A stretch of 64,000 nt of DNA from Archivesica marissinica (taxonomy: Eukaryota > Mollusca > Bivalvia > Venerida > Vesicomyidae). This document shows, in pieces, positions 31,655 to 44,999 of this stretch. The stretch lies in assembly GCA_014843695.1 (NCBI GenBank), contig CM026394.1:34362164-34426163 (forward strand). The letters are read 5' to 3'. The first letter of the stretch is position 1. Each line of letters opens with the position of its first letter. The position numbers were made by a program, and so were the translations under genes. The notes under the pieces were generated by a model, which did no database searches, was not told the origin of the DNA, and saw only the letters and a list, made by a program, of their open reading frames with translations.

Positions 31655-32668
31655 TATAAACATGTGTATAGTACGTATACAAATACCATATAAACATGCA
31701 TATAGCACGTATACATATACCGTATAAACATGCGTATAGCACGTATACAAATACCATATAAACATGCGTATAGCACGTATACATATACCGCATAAACATG
31801 CGTATAGCACGTATACAAATACCATATAAACATGCGTATAGCACGTATACATATACCGTATAAACATGCGTATAGCACGTATACAAATACCATATAAACA
31901 TGCGTATAGCACGTATACATATACCGTATAAACATGCGCATAGTATGTATGCAAATACCATATAAACATGCGTATAGCACGTATACATATACCGTATAAA
32001 CATGCGTATAGTATGTATACATATACCGTATAAACATGCGTATAGTATGTATGCAAATACCGTATAAACATGCGTATAGCACATATACATATACCGTATA
32101 AACATGCGTATAGTATGTATGCAAATACTGTATAAACATGCGTATAGCACGTATACATATACCGTATAAACATGCGTATAGCACGTATACATATACCGTA
32201 TAAACATGCGCATAGTATGTATGAAAATACCATATAAACATGCGTATAGCACGTATACATATACCATATAAACATGTGTATAGTACGTATATATATACCA
32301 TATAAACATGCGTATAGCACATATACATATACCGTATAAACATGTGTATAGTACGTATACATATACCGTATAAACATGTGTATAGTACGTATACATATAC
32401 TATATAAACATGCGCATAGCACGTATACATATACCATATAAACATGTGTATAGCACGTATACATATACCGTATAAACATGCGTATAGCACGTATACATAT
32501 ACCATATAAACATGCGCATAGCACGTATACATATACCATATAAACATGCATATAGCACGTATACATATACCATATAAACATGCTTATAGCACGTATACAT
32601 ATACCATATAAACATGTGTATAGCATGTATACATATACCATATAAACATGTGTATAGCACGTATGCAT
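31655..32668. repeat. 34-bp minisatellite, about 30 copies (copy A)
   Basis: Unit ACCATATAAACATGCGTATA then GCACGTATACATAT. The opposite strand is open in all three frames (Tyr/Val/Cys/Ile-rich). Its equivalent in copy B is more than three times longer. Confidence 0.95.
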
Positions 32669-32707
32669 TGCTTGTATAGTGGCTCTACTGTAGTTTGTAT
32701 TTTACAG

Positions 32708-32890
32708 GTATTCTTTAGTGATACGGTTGTTGTCACATTTGAAATTCTCGACGTTGCTCCAACCATAGGCGATGTGAAGAAGTCAAAGACCTACAAGGAG
32801 GTCCCACTGGACTTCGCAGCCGACACCCTTGCTAGCTTGATACAAAATGGACAGTTTGTTGTAACGCTAGGTGGCAGCAATTTCTTGAAT
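32708..32890 (+). CDS. Exon (copy A): ectodomain, VVVTFEILD / NGQFVVTLGG
   Basis: Acceptor TTGTATTTTACAG, 183 nt (61 codons), donor AAT|GTAAGT, phase 0 at both ends. It encodes VFFSDTVVVTFEILDVAPT, a Lys-rich loop, DFAADTLASLIQNGQFVVTL and GGSNFLN. A second GTAAGT at 32933 (a 42-bp tandem duplication absent from copy B) would add a stop if used. Confidence 0.75.
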
Positions 32891-33844
32891 GTAAGTTTGT
32901 TGTGACGCTATGTAGCGCAGCTTTTCAAGAATGTAAGTTTGTTGTGACGCCATGTAACGCAGCTTTTCACGAATATATGTTTGATGTGGTACTAGGTAGC
33001 GCCGCTTTTCAATGACGAATATACGTCAATTGTGACACTAGATGGCGCTGGTTCACGATGAGAGCATGCTGGGGCGCTACATGTAACTTCCGTCGCTTAC
33101 CGAAATAGGAATAAAATATTATTATGACGTTGGGTGGTGCGTCTTTCACGAATGTATGTCAGTTATGACGTTAGACGGGGCATGCTACTGGAATAGTGGT
33201 ATGCTGGCTGCGCCCATAGAACCCAAGAACCTGTGTGTTAACGTTACAATAGTATACATGTAAACAAACTTATGTCTAAGAGAAAGGGACTGTCACAAAT
33301 ACTAAACAAAAGTTGCTATCAGCAAATAAGTTGCCTATTAAATACATAGTAAAAGGTAAACACATACAGTCTGTTCATTTATATTTCCAATCTTTCATTT
33401 CTTCTGATACCACATCCACTGTGAAGAGGTATTCAAATCAAACTGAAAAACATCAAAAATATCCCATAAGTAATGTTTGGCATAGCCGCAGTGCGCACCT
33501 GTGAATAAAGTCACTCCGTTTATACACCGTATTTCTCCGCTGAATAATACAGTATACCAACCTTCAATTTGCAATGGCTTGAATTCTTAGACCACATCTT
33601 TTCCACACATCAACTAGTCTGAAGTATTCTCAAGTCACATAATTTCTCATAAAACACAAAAACTATACACTGCCTGTCATGAAAATGCAATTTTACCAAA
33701 AGGGAAAAATGAATTATATTAGTTATTGGGACTACATTCGACCGCGGATGTACTTCTGCCTAGTTACGTATATACAACAATTATACAGTTGTATTCATTA
33801 GAAAACTAACATTATCCAAGATTTGCAGAAAAGATATCCTGTGT

Positions 33845-34490
33845 GTGTTTACGTTTATTTATCGTCGCTAGTGATGTGCATCGGTTTCAAAATACATAAT
33901 CGGAATAATCGGACTGGTAAACCGATTAGATAATTGATTATTAATCGGGCAATTGATATAGTTATAAATCAAAATCATTCCATCTAATTTGTGAGTTTAA
34001 CAATCTATTTAGTACTAATTAAATTAGTTACTCAGTTACATCTGAGTACTAGACTTTAAGTTAGTAATTGTGGTTTTATTTGAGGTATAAACAAACATAA
34101 AAGTGAGAGACAAAAATAAAGACTCGTCGATTATAATCGATTACACACTTTCACAATCGATTATCGCCGATGTCCATGCCGGCGAACGATTGTCGGCGAC
34201 TTAGAGATAATCGGTTTATCACTAACCGGTTTCCCATATGAGCGACGCCTCCTGAAGAGATTAGTCATTTTAGAGTTTGCAGGATAGTCCAATGATATAG
34301 AGAGAGACCCATTCCAGAGTCTCCTCTGGTACTTTTACGTGCACGGTGTACAGCACCGACATGAGACCTCTGTTTAAAGTCCCACCTGAAAGACTGTTAA
34401 TTGTATTAGGGTCAGACTGGGGATCGAACCTGTGATCTCTGGATTACAAGTCCAACGTGTTACCACTGTACTATATATCAGTCTTCTCAT
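33845..34490 (-). mobile_element. SINE-B split by a small transposon (copy A)
   Basis: Inverse SINE-B tail (GTTTATTTATCGTCGCTA) is interrupted at 33870 by about 355 bp with ends AGTGATGTGCATCGG and CGGTTTATCACT, rich in ATCGATTA-type motifs, and resumes at 34226 (ACCGGTTTCCCATATGAGCG). The same arrangement in copy B shows it predates the duplication. Confidence 0.75.
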
Positions 34491-34547
34491 ATGGACAACC
34501 GGTAGCGACGATAAATAAACGTAAAACACACTGTTTTTGCATTGTAG

Positions 34548-34752
34548 ATGAAGCCACTGGTTGCTCAAGCTAACAGCATTGTTGAGATCACATATATGAA
34601 CGTCACAACTGGACAGGGTCAGCAATCCACGGGCTTTGGTGCAGGTAACAATGTACAACCTGTGACGTATAAAGTCACAAAACTTGATCTAACATTTACA
34701 ACTGAAGCAAATTTTTACGACGCTAAATTTAATGTTAAATCACTGAAGGTAC
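34548..34752 (+). CDS. Exon (copy A): last ectodomain exon with tandem donors
   Basis: Acceptor TTTTTGCATTGTAG, then 67 codons (MKPLVAQANSIVEITYMNV; TGFGAGNNVQPVTYKV; TFTTEANFYD) ending AAG. Two donors overlap: AAG|GTACGT at 34748 (stronger, phase 0) and GTAC|GTAACT at 34752 (weaker, phase 1). Joined to 35817, the first gives VRWWG and a stop; the second gives VR and the membrane-anchor frame. I list the longer end because it yields a complete anchored protein. Confidence 0.7.
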
Positions 34753-35690
34753 GTAACTGACGCTAAAAGTTTGGAAACTGACGCTAAAAGTTACGACACT
34801 GACGCTAACAGTTTGGAAACTGACGTTAACGGTTATGTAACTGACGCTAAAAGTTACGCACTGACGCTAAAGGTTATGTAACTGACGCTAAAAGTTACGC
34901 ACTGACGCTAAAGGTTATGTAACTGACGCTAAAAATTACGAAACTAACGTTAAAGGTTACGAAACTGAAATTAAGCATTGCGAAACTGACGCGCTGAAAG
35001 CTTTGAAAATAGAAAATGACGCTAAAGGTTACGAAACTAATGCTAAAAGTTACGTAACTGAATTTAAAACGTTACGAAAATGACGCTAAAGGTTATGAAA
35101 CTAACGCTAAAAGTTACGTAACTGATTTTAAAACGTTACGAAAATGACGCTAAAGGTACGAAACTAACGCCAAAAAATACGAAACTGACCCCAAATGGTA
35201 CGAGACTAATATTAAAATTAATGTGACAAGCGATGCTAAAGCTAACCATATCCGTCAAGAAAATAATTAAAATGCTGCAATGAATGTAACACATGTGTAA
35301 TAGCGTTTAGTAACTTGTAGCGAGCATTAACTATATGAATTTTAGCGAGTATTTCAATGTAATTTTAGCGAGCATTTACAAATGAATGTAATTTTAGGGA
35401 GTATTTCAATGTAACTGTTTGTGAGCATTTTCAAATGAATGTAATTTTAGCGAGTATTTCAATGTAACTGTTTGTGAGCATTTACAAATGAATGTAATTT
35501 TAGCGAGTATTTCAATGTAACTGTTTGTGAGCATTTACAAATGAATGTAATTTTAGCGAGTATTTCAATGTAACTGTTTGTGAGCATTTACAAATGAATG
35601 TAATTTTAGCTAGCATTTACAAAGGAATGTAATTTTTAGCGAGCATTTACAAATGAATGTAATTTTAGCGAGCATTAATCCTTTCCTTGC
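34753..35690. repeat. Two degenerate short-unit arrays (copy A intron)
   Basis: 34753-35200: about 20-bp units around ACTGACGCTAAAAGTTACG. 35317-35690: about 29-bp units around TTTACAAATGAATGTAATTT plus TAGCGAGCA. Both recur in copy B with different numbers. Confidence 0.85.
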
Positions 35691-35816
35691 TTATCTTATA
35701 TGTTTATTAATTTTGTGTCAGAACTGATATTTGACATCAGAATCACTGTCGATTAGTTTTGTCTCTATTTAATTTTATTGTTTACTGTATACTATGATAT
35801 ATATTTCTATTTTAAG

Positions 35817-35899
35817 GTCCGATGGTGGGGGTAGGGATATCTATGCCGATCCTAGGCGCTGGTATGGGGATAGTGTTTGCCTATTTCTTCTTCAAGTAG
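35817..35899 (+). CDS. Last exon (copy A): transmembrane anchor and stop
   Basis: Acceptor ATTTCTATTTTAAG. With phase-1 entry it encodes PMVGVGISMPILGAG then MGIVFAYFFFK and TAG (35897-35899): one hydrophobic helix of about 22 residues and a one-Lys tail. With phase-0 entry it ends after five residues. The 18-bp array begins seven bases after the stop. Confidence 0.7.
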
Positions 35900-35905
35900 A
35901 CTTCA

Positions 35906-36384
35906 CAGGTATGTACAGATTCACCACAGGTATGTACAGATTCACAGGTATGGACAGATTCACAGGTATGTACAGATTCACAGGTATGGACAGATTCACA
36001 GGTATGTACAGATTCACATGTATGTACAGATTCACCACAGGTATGTACAGATTCACAGGTATGTACAGATTCACCACAGGTATGTACAGATTCACAGGTA
36101 TGTACAGATTCACAGGTATGGACAGATTCACCACAGGTATGTACAGATTCACCACAGGTATGTACAGATTCACCACAGGTATGTACAGATTCACAGGTAT
36201 GGACAGATTCACCACAGGTATGTACAGATTCACCACAGGTATGTACAGATTCACAGGTATGTACAGATTCACCACAGGTATGTACAGATTCACAGGTATG
36301 TACAGATTCACAGGTATGTACACATTCACAGGTATGTACAGATTCACATGTATGTACAGATTCACCACAGGTATGTACAGATTC
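35906..36384. repeat. 18/21-bp minisatellite, cut by gap (copy A)
   Basis: Unit TTCACAGGTATGTACAGA, some with extra ACC. Each unit holds CAG|GTATGT, a near-ideal 5' splice site. It is truncated by the N block. Confidence 0.93.
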
Positions 36385-37384
36385 NNNNNNNNNNNNNNNN
36401 NNNNNNNNNNNNNNNNNNNNNNNNNNNNNNNNNNNNNNNNNNNNNNNNNNNNNNNNNNNNNNNNNNNNNNNNNNNNNNNNNNNNNNNNNNNNNNNNNNNN
36501 NNNNNNNNNNNNNNNNNNNNNNNNNNNNNNNNNNNNNNNNNNNNNNNNNNNNNNNNNNNNNNNNNNNNNNNNNNNNNNNNNNNNNNNNNNNNNNNNNNNN
36601 NNNNNNNNNNNNNNNNNNNNNNNNNNNNNNNNNNNNNNNNNNNNNNNNNNNNNNNNNNNNNNNNNNNNNNNNNNNNNNNNNNNNNNNNNNNNNNNNNNNN
36701 NNNNNNNNNNNNNNNNNNNNNNNNNNNNNNNNNNNNNNNNNNNNNNNNNNNNNNNNNNNNNNNNNNNNNNNNNNNNNNNNNNNNNNNNNNNNNNNNNNNN
36801 NNNNNNNNNNNNNNNNNNNNNNNNNNNNNNNNNNNNNNNNNNNNNNNNNNNNNNNNNNNNNNNNNNNNNNNNNNNNNNNNNNNNNNNNNNNNNNNNNNNN
36901 NNNNNNNNNNNNNNNNNNNNNNNNNNNNNNNNNNNNNNNNNNNNNNNNNNNNNNNNNNNNNNNNNNNNNNNNNNNNNNNNNNNNNNNNNNNNNNNNNNNN
37001 NNNNNNNNNNNNNNNNNNNNNNNNNNNNNNNNNNNNNNNNNNNNNNNNNNNNNNNNNNNNNNNNNNNNNNNNNNNNNNNNNNNNNNNNNNNNNNNNNNNN
37101 NNNNNNNNNNNNNNNNNNNNNNNNNNNNNNNNNNNNNNNNNNNNNNNNNNNNNNNNNNNNNNNNNNNNNNNNNNNNNNNNNNNNNNNNNNNNNNNNNNNN
37201 NNNNNNNNNNNNNNNNNNNNNNNNNNNNNNNNNNNNNNNNNNNNNNNNNNNNNNNNNNNNNNNNNNNNNNNNNNNNNNNNNNNNNNNNNNNNNNNNNNNN
37301 NNNNNNNNNNNNNNNNNNNNNNNNNNNNNNNNNNNNNNNNNNNNNNNNNNNNNNNNNNNNNNNNNNNNNNNNNNNNNNNNNNNN
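36385..37384. other. Assembly gap, exactly 1000 N
   Basis: Fixed-length placeholder at the end of duplicated segment A, inside its terminal array. Confidence 1.
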
Positions 37385-37654
37385 GTCAGCATATTCATTG
37401 TTATTAAAAACCCTAATTTAGAACTTAACATAATGAGAAAATGTTCATTAGAAGCGAAGATATCGAAAAATAAGGTTTTACGGCGGCCATCTTGGATTTG
37501 GGTGAAAATAACTAACATCGCCTGTGTAGATTTTGGTAGATTTTTAGTATGTCATTCTAGTGACCTTCCTGATGACAAAAATGTATCAAAACTTTCTGTT
37601 GCAATTTGTGGTGGGTTGAGGTGCTGTGGGCGATATTTTGACTGGACTATATAT
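37385..37654. other. Spacer between gap and 21-bp array
   Basis: Contains CGGCGGCCATCTTGGATTTG, a motif common in dispersed invertebrate repeats. No exon seen. Confidence 0.4.
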
Positions 37655-38776
37655 GAATACTGACAAACCCTATAGGAATACTGACAAACCCTATAGGAAT
37701 ACTGACAAACCCTATAGGAATACTGACAAACCCTACAGGAATACTAACAAACCCTATAGGAATACTGACAAACCCTATAGGAATACTGACAAACCCTATG
37801 GGAATACTGACAAACCCTATGGGAATACTGACACACCCTATAGGAATACTGACAAACCCTATAGGAATACTAACAAACCCTATAGGAATACTGACAAACC
37901 CTATAGGAATACTGACAAACCCTATAGGAATACTGACAAACCCTATAGGAATACTGACAAACCCTATAGGAATACTGACAAACCCTATAGGAATACTGAC
38001 AAACCCTATAGGAATACTGACAAACCCTATAGGAATACTGACAAACCCTATGGGAATACTGACACACCATATAGGAATACTGACAAACCCCATGGGAATA
38101 CTGACAAACCCTATAGGAATACTGACACACCCTATAGGAATACTGACAAACCCCATAGGAATACTGACACACCCTATAGGAATACTGACAAACCCTATAG
38201 GAATACTGACAAACCCTATGGGAATACTGACACACCCTATATGAATACTGACACACCCTATAGGAATACTGACACACCATATGGGAATACTGACAAACCA
38301 TATAGGAATACTGACAAACCCTATAGGAATACTGACAAACCCCATGGGAATACTGACACACCCTATAGGAATACTGACACACCCTATAGGAATACTGACA
38401 AACCATATGGGATTACTGACAAACCATATGGGAATACTGACAAACCATATAGGAATACTGACACACCCTATAGGAATACTGACAAACCATATGGGAATAC
38501 TGCCAAACCCTATAGGAATACTGCCAAACCATATGGGATTACTGCCAAACCCTATAGGAATACTGACAAACCCTATAGGAATACTGACAAACCATATGGG
38601 AATACTGCCAAACCCTATAGGAATACTGCCAAACCATATGGGAATACTGCCAAACCCTATAGGAATACTGACAAACCATATGGGAATACTGCCAAACCCT
38701 ATAGGAATACTGCCAAACCATATGGGAATACTGCCAAACCCTATAGGAATACTGACAAACCCTATAGGAATACCTA
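37655..38776. repeat. 21-bp minisatellite, about 53 copies
   Basis: Unit GGAATACTGACAAACCCTAT plus A. The 21-bp period keeps all frames open on both strands (about 400 codons); these are not genes. Towards the right the ACTGCCAAACC variant dominates. Confidence 0.95.
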
Positions 38777-38799
38777 TTTTGATCAAAGTTTTGATAAAA

Positions 38800-39090
38800 T
38801 GACATATATTATGCCACAATACTCACCATAAAAACCAAGGATGCCATTTTAAAAGGATCCATATACATGTAGGGGTCGATCAGACTTTTACTATCAAAGG
38901 GAGGTAGTAGAACAAACCAACATGTCCCATAATTGCACAGTTGTTTCAGGTAAGCGATCAAGGCACTCTCGGCACTCTTTAATTCATAATAATCTAACAT
39001 GGTATGTACAAGATAGTTTGCTCCAAAGCTTAATTCCAGCATAAGCGTCTTTCTGAACCATAGCCAATCTGTGGTAGTCCATCTCTGAAT
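38800..39090 (-). pseudogene. Possible frameshifted coding remnant or exon, unknown protein
   Basis: On the minus strand one frame reads HLAYSEMDYHRLAMVQKDA and, after a +1/-2 shift near 39040, another reads MLELSFGANYLVHTML then DYYELKSAESALIAYL and KQLCNYGTCWFVLLPPFDS, ending FKMASLVFM before GTGAGT. The composition is protein-like and non-repetitive. It could be a processed pseudogene fragment or an exon with an assembly error. It abuts the start of copy B. I do not recognise the family. Confidence 0.35.
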
Positions 39091-39329
39091 AAGCCAGGTG
39101 TAAGATTTAAAGCCCCAATATGCATTTACTTAGAATGTGCTACAAATATATTGTAATGAGCGGATAATTAAATATTGTGATTATTGTCTTATATTTTCAT
39201 TTTTCAACAATTAATTATTAAGCTAAAAAGTAGAATTTTTCAAAATGTGTCAACAAACGAACAAGCTTTTGTGAAATTACCATTTGTAAATTTCCTCCCT
39301 TTATGGATATTTCTAAATAAAAATCACCA

Positions 39330-40013
39330 CTACTGTGATTTCAAAGTAAAGTAATAATACCGTTGGAATATTACACTACTGTATAGGTAAGGCAATATAC
39401 GATAGCTTACATGTACTGTGCTTTCAAAGTAAAGTAATAATACCATTGGAATATTACACTACTGTAAGGTAAGGCAATATACGATAGCTTACATGTACTG
39501 TGATTTCAAAGTAAAGTAATAATACCGTTGGAATATTACACTACTGTATAGGTAAGGCAATATACAATATACGATAGCTTACAGGTACTGTGCTTTCAAA
39601 GTAAAGTAATAATACCGTTGGAATATTACACTACTGTAAGGTAAGGCAATATACGATAGCTTACATGTACTGTGCTTTCAAAGTAAAGTAATAATACCGT
39701 TGGAATATTACACTACTGTATAGGTAAGGCAATATACGATATACGATAGCTTACAGGTACTGTGATTTCAAAGTAAAGTAATAATACCATTGGAATATTA
39801 CACTACTGTATAGGTAAGGCAATATACGATAGCTTACAGGTACTGTGCTTTCAAAGTAAAGTAATAATACCGTTGGAATATTACACTACTGTAAGGTAAG
39901 GCAATATACGATAGCTTACAGGTACTGTGCTTTCAAAGTAAAGTAATAATACCGTTGGAATATTACACTACTGTATAGGTAAGGCAATATACGATATCTT
40001 ACAGGTACTGTGA
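39330..40013. repeat. 83-bp minisatellite, about 8 copies (copy B)
   Basis: Same unit as 30386-31330 with fewer copies and a few extra substitutions (ATACCATTGG). Confidence 0.92.
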
Positions 40014-40332
40014 TTTATTGATTATAGTTTAAAATATCTATAATGTAATACTGCTAACAACCTGACTTACCTATAATGCAATAGTGTATCGAATGTTTGT
40101 TTACAACCGTTATTACTTTACTTTGAAAGCACAGTAGCTATGTAAATGATGGTTTACAAATGTTACCAGTAGAATAAATTTGCATAGGAATTATACAGTC
40201 TACATCCGTTATGTCGAATTCCGTCGGACCGAACAAAATACTTCGACATAACCGAAGTTTGGCTTAACGAAATTCGATATGAACAGATCCAGTTATATAA
40301 AAAATGTCTCAAACACTCATACGGTTGCATAT

Positions 40333-43300
40333 CATACAGTATAAACATGCGTATAGTATGTATGCAAATACCGTATAAACATGCGCATAGCACGTATACA
40401 TATACCATATAAACATGTGTATAGTATGTATGCAAATACCATATAAACATGTGTATAGTATGTATGCAAATACCATATAAACATGCGTATAGTACATATA
40501 CATATACCCTATAAACATGTGTATAGTACGTATACATATACCATATAAACATGTGTATAGCATGTATGCAAATACCATATAAACATGTGTATAGTATGTA
40601 TGCAAATACCATATAAACATGCGTATAGTACATATACATATACCCTATAAACATGTGTATAGCACGTATACATATACCATATAAACATGCGTATAGCACG
40701 TATACATATACCATATAAACATGTGTATAGCACGTATACATATACCATATAAACATGTGTATAGTACGTATACATATACCGTATAAACATGCGTATAGCA
40801 CGTATACATATACCATATAAACATGTGTATAGCATGTATGCAAATACCGTATTAACATGCGTATAGCACGTATACATATACCATATAAACATGTGTATAG
40901 CATGTATACATATACCATATAAACATGTGTATAGTACGTATACATATACCATATAAACATGTGTATAGTACGTATACATATACCATATAAACATGTGTAT
41001 AGTACGTATACATATACCATATAAACATGCGTATAGTACGTATACATATACCATATAAACATGTGTATAGTACGTATACATATACCATATAAACATGCGC
41101 ATAGTACGTATACATATACCATATAAACATGTGTATAGTACGTATACATATACCATATAAACATGCGTATAGTACGTATACATATACCATATAAACATGC
41201 GTATAGCACGTATACATATACCGTATAAACATGTGTATAGTACGTATACATATACCATATAAACATGTGTATAGTACGTATACATATACCATATAAACAT
41301 GCGTATAGCACGTATACATATACCGTATAAACATGTGTATAGTACGTATACATATAAACATGTGTATAGTACGTATACATATACCATATAAACATGCGTA
41401 TAGCACGTATACATATACCATATAAACATGTGTATAGTACGTATACATATACCATATAAACATGCGTATAGTACGTATACATATACCGTATAAACATGTG
41501 TATAGCACGTATACATATACCATATAAACATGCGTATAGTACGTATACATATACCGTATAAACATGCGTATAGTACGTATACATATACCATATAAACATG
41601 TGTATAGCACGTATACATATACCGTATAAACATGCGCATAGCACGTATACATATACCGTATAAACATGCGTATAGTACGTATACATATACCGTATAAACA
41701 TGCGTATAGTACGTATACATATACCGTATAAACATGCGTATAGTACATATACATATACCGTATAAACATGCGTATAGTATGTATGCAAATACCGTATAAA
41801 CATGCGTATAGTACGTATACATATACCGTATAAACATGCGCATAGTACGTATACATATACCGTATAAACATGTGTATAGTGCATATACATATACCATATA
41901 AACATGCGTATTGTATGTATACATATGCCGTATAAACATGCGTATAGTACGTATACATATACCGTATAAACATGCGTATAGTACGTATACATATACCGTA
42001 TAAACATGCGTATAGCACATATACATATACCATATAAACATGCGTATAGCACGTATACATATACCATATAAACATGTGTATAGTACGTATACATATACCA
42101 TATAAACATGCGTATAGTACGTATACATATGCCGTATAAACATGCGTATAGTACGTATACATATACCGTATAAACATGCATATAGTACGTATACATATAC
42201 CGTATAAACATGCGTATAGCACATATACATATACCGTATAAACATGTGTATAGTATGTATACATATACCGTATAAACATGCGTATAGCACGTATATATAT
42301 ATACCATATAAACATGCGTATAGCACGTATACATATACCATATAAACATGTGTATAGTACGTATACATATACCATATAAACATGTGTATAGCACGTATAC
42401 ATATACCGTATAAACATGTGTATAGTACGTATACATATACTATATAAACATGTGTATAGCACGTATACATATACCATATAAACATGTGTATAGTACGTAT
42501 ACATATACCATATAAACATGTGTATAGTACGTATACATATACCATATAAACATGTGTATAGTACGTATACATATACCATATAAACATGTGTATAGCACGT
42601 ATACATATACCATATAAACATGTGTATAGTACGCATACATATACCATATAAACATGTGTATAGTACGTATACATATACCGTATAAACATGTGTATAGTAT
42701 GTATACATATACCATATAAACATGTGTATAGTATGTATACATATACCATATAAACATGTGTATAGCACGTATACATATACCATATAAACATGCATATAGC
42801 ACGTATACATATACCATATAAACATGTGTATAGTACGTATACATATACCATATAAACATGCGTATAGCACGTATACATATACCATATAAACATGTGTATA
42901 GTACGTATACATATACCATATAAACATGCGTATAGCACGTATACATATACCATATAAACATGCGTATAGCACGTATACATATACCGTATAAACATGTGTA
43001 TAGTACGTATACATATACCATATAAACATGCATATAGCACGTATACATATACCATATAAACATGTGTATAGTACGTATACATATACCGTATAGTACGTAT
43101 ACATATACCATATAAACATGTGTATAGCACGTATACATATACCATATAAACATGCGTATAGTACGTATACATATACCGTATAAACATGCGTATAGCACGT
43201 ATACATATAAACATGCGTATAGTACGTATACATATACCGTATAAACATGCATATAGCACGTATACATATACCGTATAAACATGCGCATAGTACGTATATA

Positions 43301-43735
43301 TATACCATATAAACATGCGTATTGCACATATACATATACCGTATAAACATGCGCATAGTACGTATATATATACCATATAAACATGCGTATAGCACATATT
43401 CATATACCGTATAAACATGCGCATAGTACGTATATATATACCATATAAACATGCGTATAGCACATATACATATACCGTATAAACATGCGCATAGTATGTA
43501 TATATATACCATATAAACATGCGTATAGCACATATACATATACCGTATAAACATGCGCATAGTACGTATATATATACCATATAAACATGCGTATAGCACG
43601 TATACATATACCATATAAACATGCGTATAGCACATATACATATACCATATAAACATGCGTATAGCACGTATACATATACCGTATAAACATGCGTATAGCA
43701 CGTATATATATACCATATAAACATGAGCATAGTAC
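40333..43735. repeat. 34-bp minisatellite, about 100 copies (copy B)
   Basis: Same unit as 31655-32668. Minus-strand frames are open for up to 1110 codons (40509-43841) in all three registers, as expected for a stop-free unit of length not divisible by 3. Confidence 0.95.
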
Positions 43736-43782
43736 GTATGCATTGCTTGTATAGTGGCTCTACTGTAGCTTGTATTTTACAG

Positions 43783-43965
43783 GTATTCTTTAGTGATACG
43801 GTTGTTGTCACATTTGAAATTCTCGACGTTGCTCCAACCATAGGCGATGTGAAGAAGTCAAAGACCTACAAGGAGGTCCCACTGGACTTCGCAGCCGACA
43901 CCCTTGCTAGCTTGATACAAAATGGACAGTTTGTTGTAACGCTAGGTGGCAGCAATTTCTTGAAT
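43783..43965 (+). CDS. Exon (copy B): ectodomain, VVVTFEILD / NGQFVVTLGG
   Basis: Same 61 codons, acceptor and donor as 32708-32890, phase 0 at both ends. A transcript using copy A's exon 34548-34748 could also splice here in frame. Confidence 0.75.
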
Positions 43966-44340
43966 GTAAGTTTGTTGTGACGCTATGTAACGCAGCTTTT
44001 CACGAATATATGTTTGATGTGGTACTAGGTAGCGCCGCTTTTCACTGACGAATATACGTCAATTGTGACACTAGATGGCGCTGGTTCACGATGAGAGCAT
44101 GCTGGGGTGCTACATGTAACTTCCGTCGCTTACCGAAATAGGAATAAAATATTATTATGACGTTGGGTGGTGCGTCTTTCACGAATGTATGTCAGTTATG
44201 ACGTTAGACGGGGCATGCTACTGGAATAGTGGTATGCTGGCTGCGCCCATAGAACCCAAAACTTATGTCTAAGAGAAAGGGACTGTCACAAATACTAAAC
44301 AAAAGTTGCTATCAGCAAATAAGTTGCCTATTAAATACAT

Positions 44341-44577
44341 AGTAAAAGGTAAACACATACAGTCTGTTCATTTATATCTCCAATCTTTCATTTCTTGTGA
44401 TACCACATCCACTGTGAAGTAAAAGGTAAACACATACAGTCTGTTCATTTATATCTCCAATCTTTCATTTCTTGTGATACCACATCCACTGTGAAGTAAA
44501 AGGTACACACATACAGTCTGTTCATTTATATTTCCAATCTTTCATTTCTTCTGATACCACATCCACTGTGAAGAGGT
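44341..44577. repeat. 78-bp unit in three copies (copy B only)
   Basis: GTAAAAGGTAAACACATACA to CATCCACTGTGAA occurs three times; copy A has it once (33350-33427). Confidence 0.85.
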
Positions 44578-44999
44578 ATTCAAATCAAACTGAAAAACAT
44601 CAAAAATATCCCATAAGTAATGTTTGGCATAGCCAGTGCGCACCTGTGAATAAAGTCACTCCATTTATACACCGTATTTCTCTGCTGAATAATACAGTAT
44701 ACCAACCTTCAATTTGCAATGGCTTGAATTCTTAGACCACATCTTTTCCACACATCAACTAGTCTGAAGTATTCTCAAGTCACATAATTTCTCATAAAAC
44801 ACAAAAACTATACACTGCCTGTCATGAAAATGCAATTTTACCAAAAGGGAAAAATGAATTATATTAGTTATTGGGACTACATTCGACCGCGGATGTACTT
44901 CTGCCTAGTTACGTATATACAACAATTATACAGTTGTATTCATTAGAAAACTAACATTATCCAAGATTTGCAGAAAAGATATCCTGTGTGTGTTTACGT

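Larger units (their letters stand above)
30146..36384 (+). repeat. Segmental duplication, copy A (carries the 3' gene cassette)
   Basis: From TATGCATTTACTTAGAATGT to the N gap, this matches 39108-47820 in order and content: 83-bp array, 34-bp array, exon, dispersed repeat, SINE-B with insertion, exon, two short-unit arrays, last exon, 18-bp array. The three exons look identical; introns differ mainly by array length and small indels. Confidence 0.92.

Noticed and set aside
35794..36384. Open frame starting MIYISILRSDGGGRDIYADP and running into the 18-bp array
   Set aside because: It crosses the acceptor of the last exon in a different register from the hydrophobic anchor frame and is kept open only by an 18-bp repeat and the N block.
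37626..38831. About 400-codon open frames on both strands (TDKPYRN repeats and complement)
   Set aside because: Product of a 21-bp satellite, divisible by 3 and lacking stops in all six frames.
40509..43841. 1110-codon open frame on the minus strand (and two others of similar length)
   Set aside because: It reads a 34-bp repeat in three registers at once. The unit has no stop on this strand, so length carries no coding signal, and the frame runs backwards through a real plus-strand exon border.
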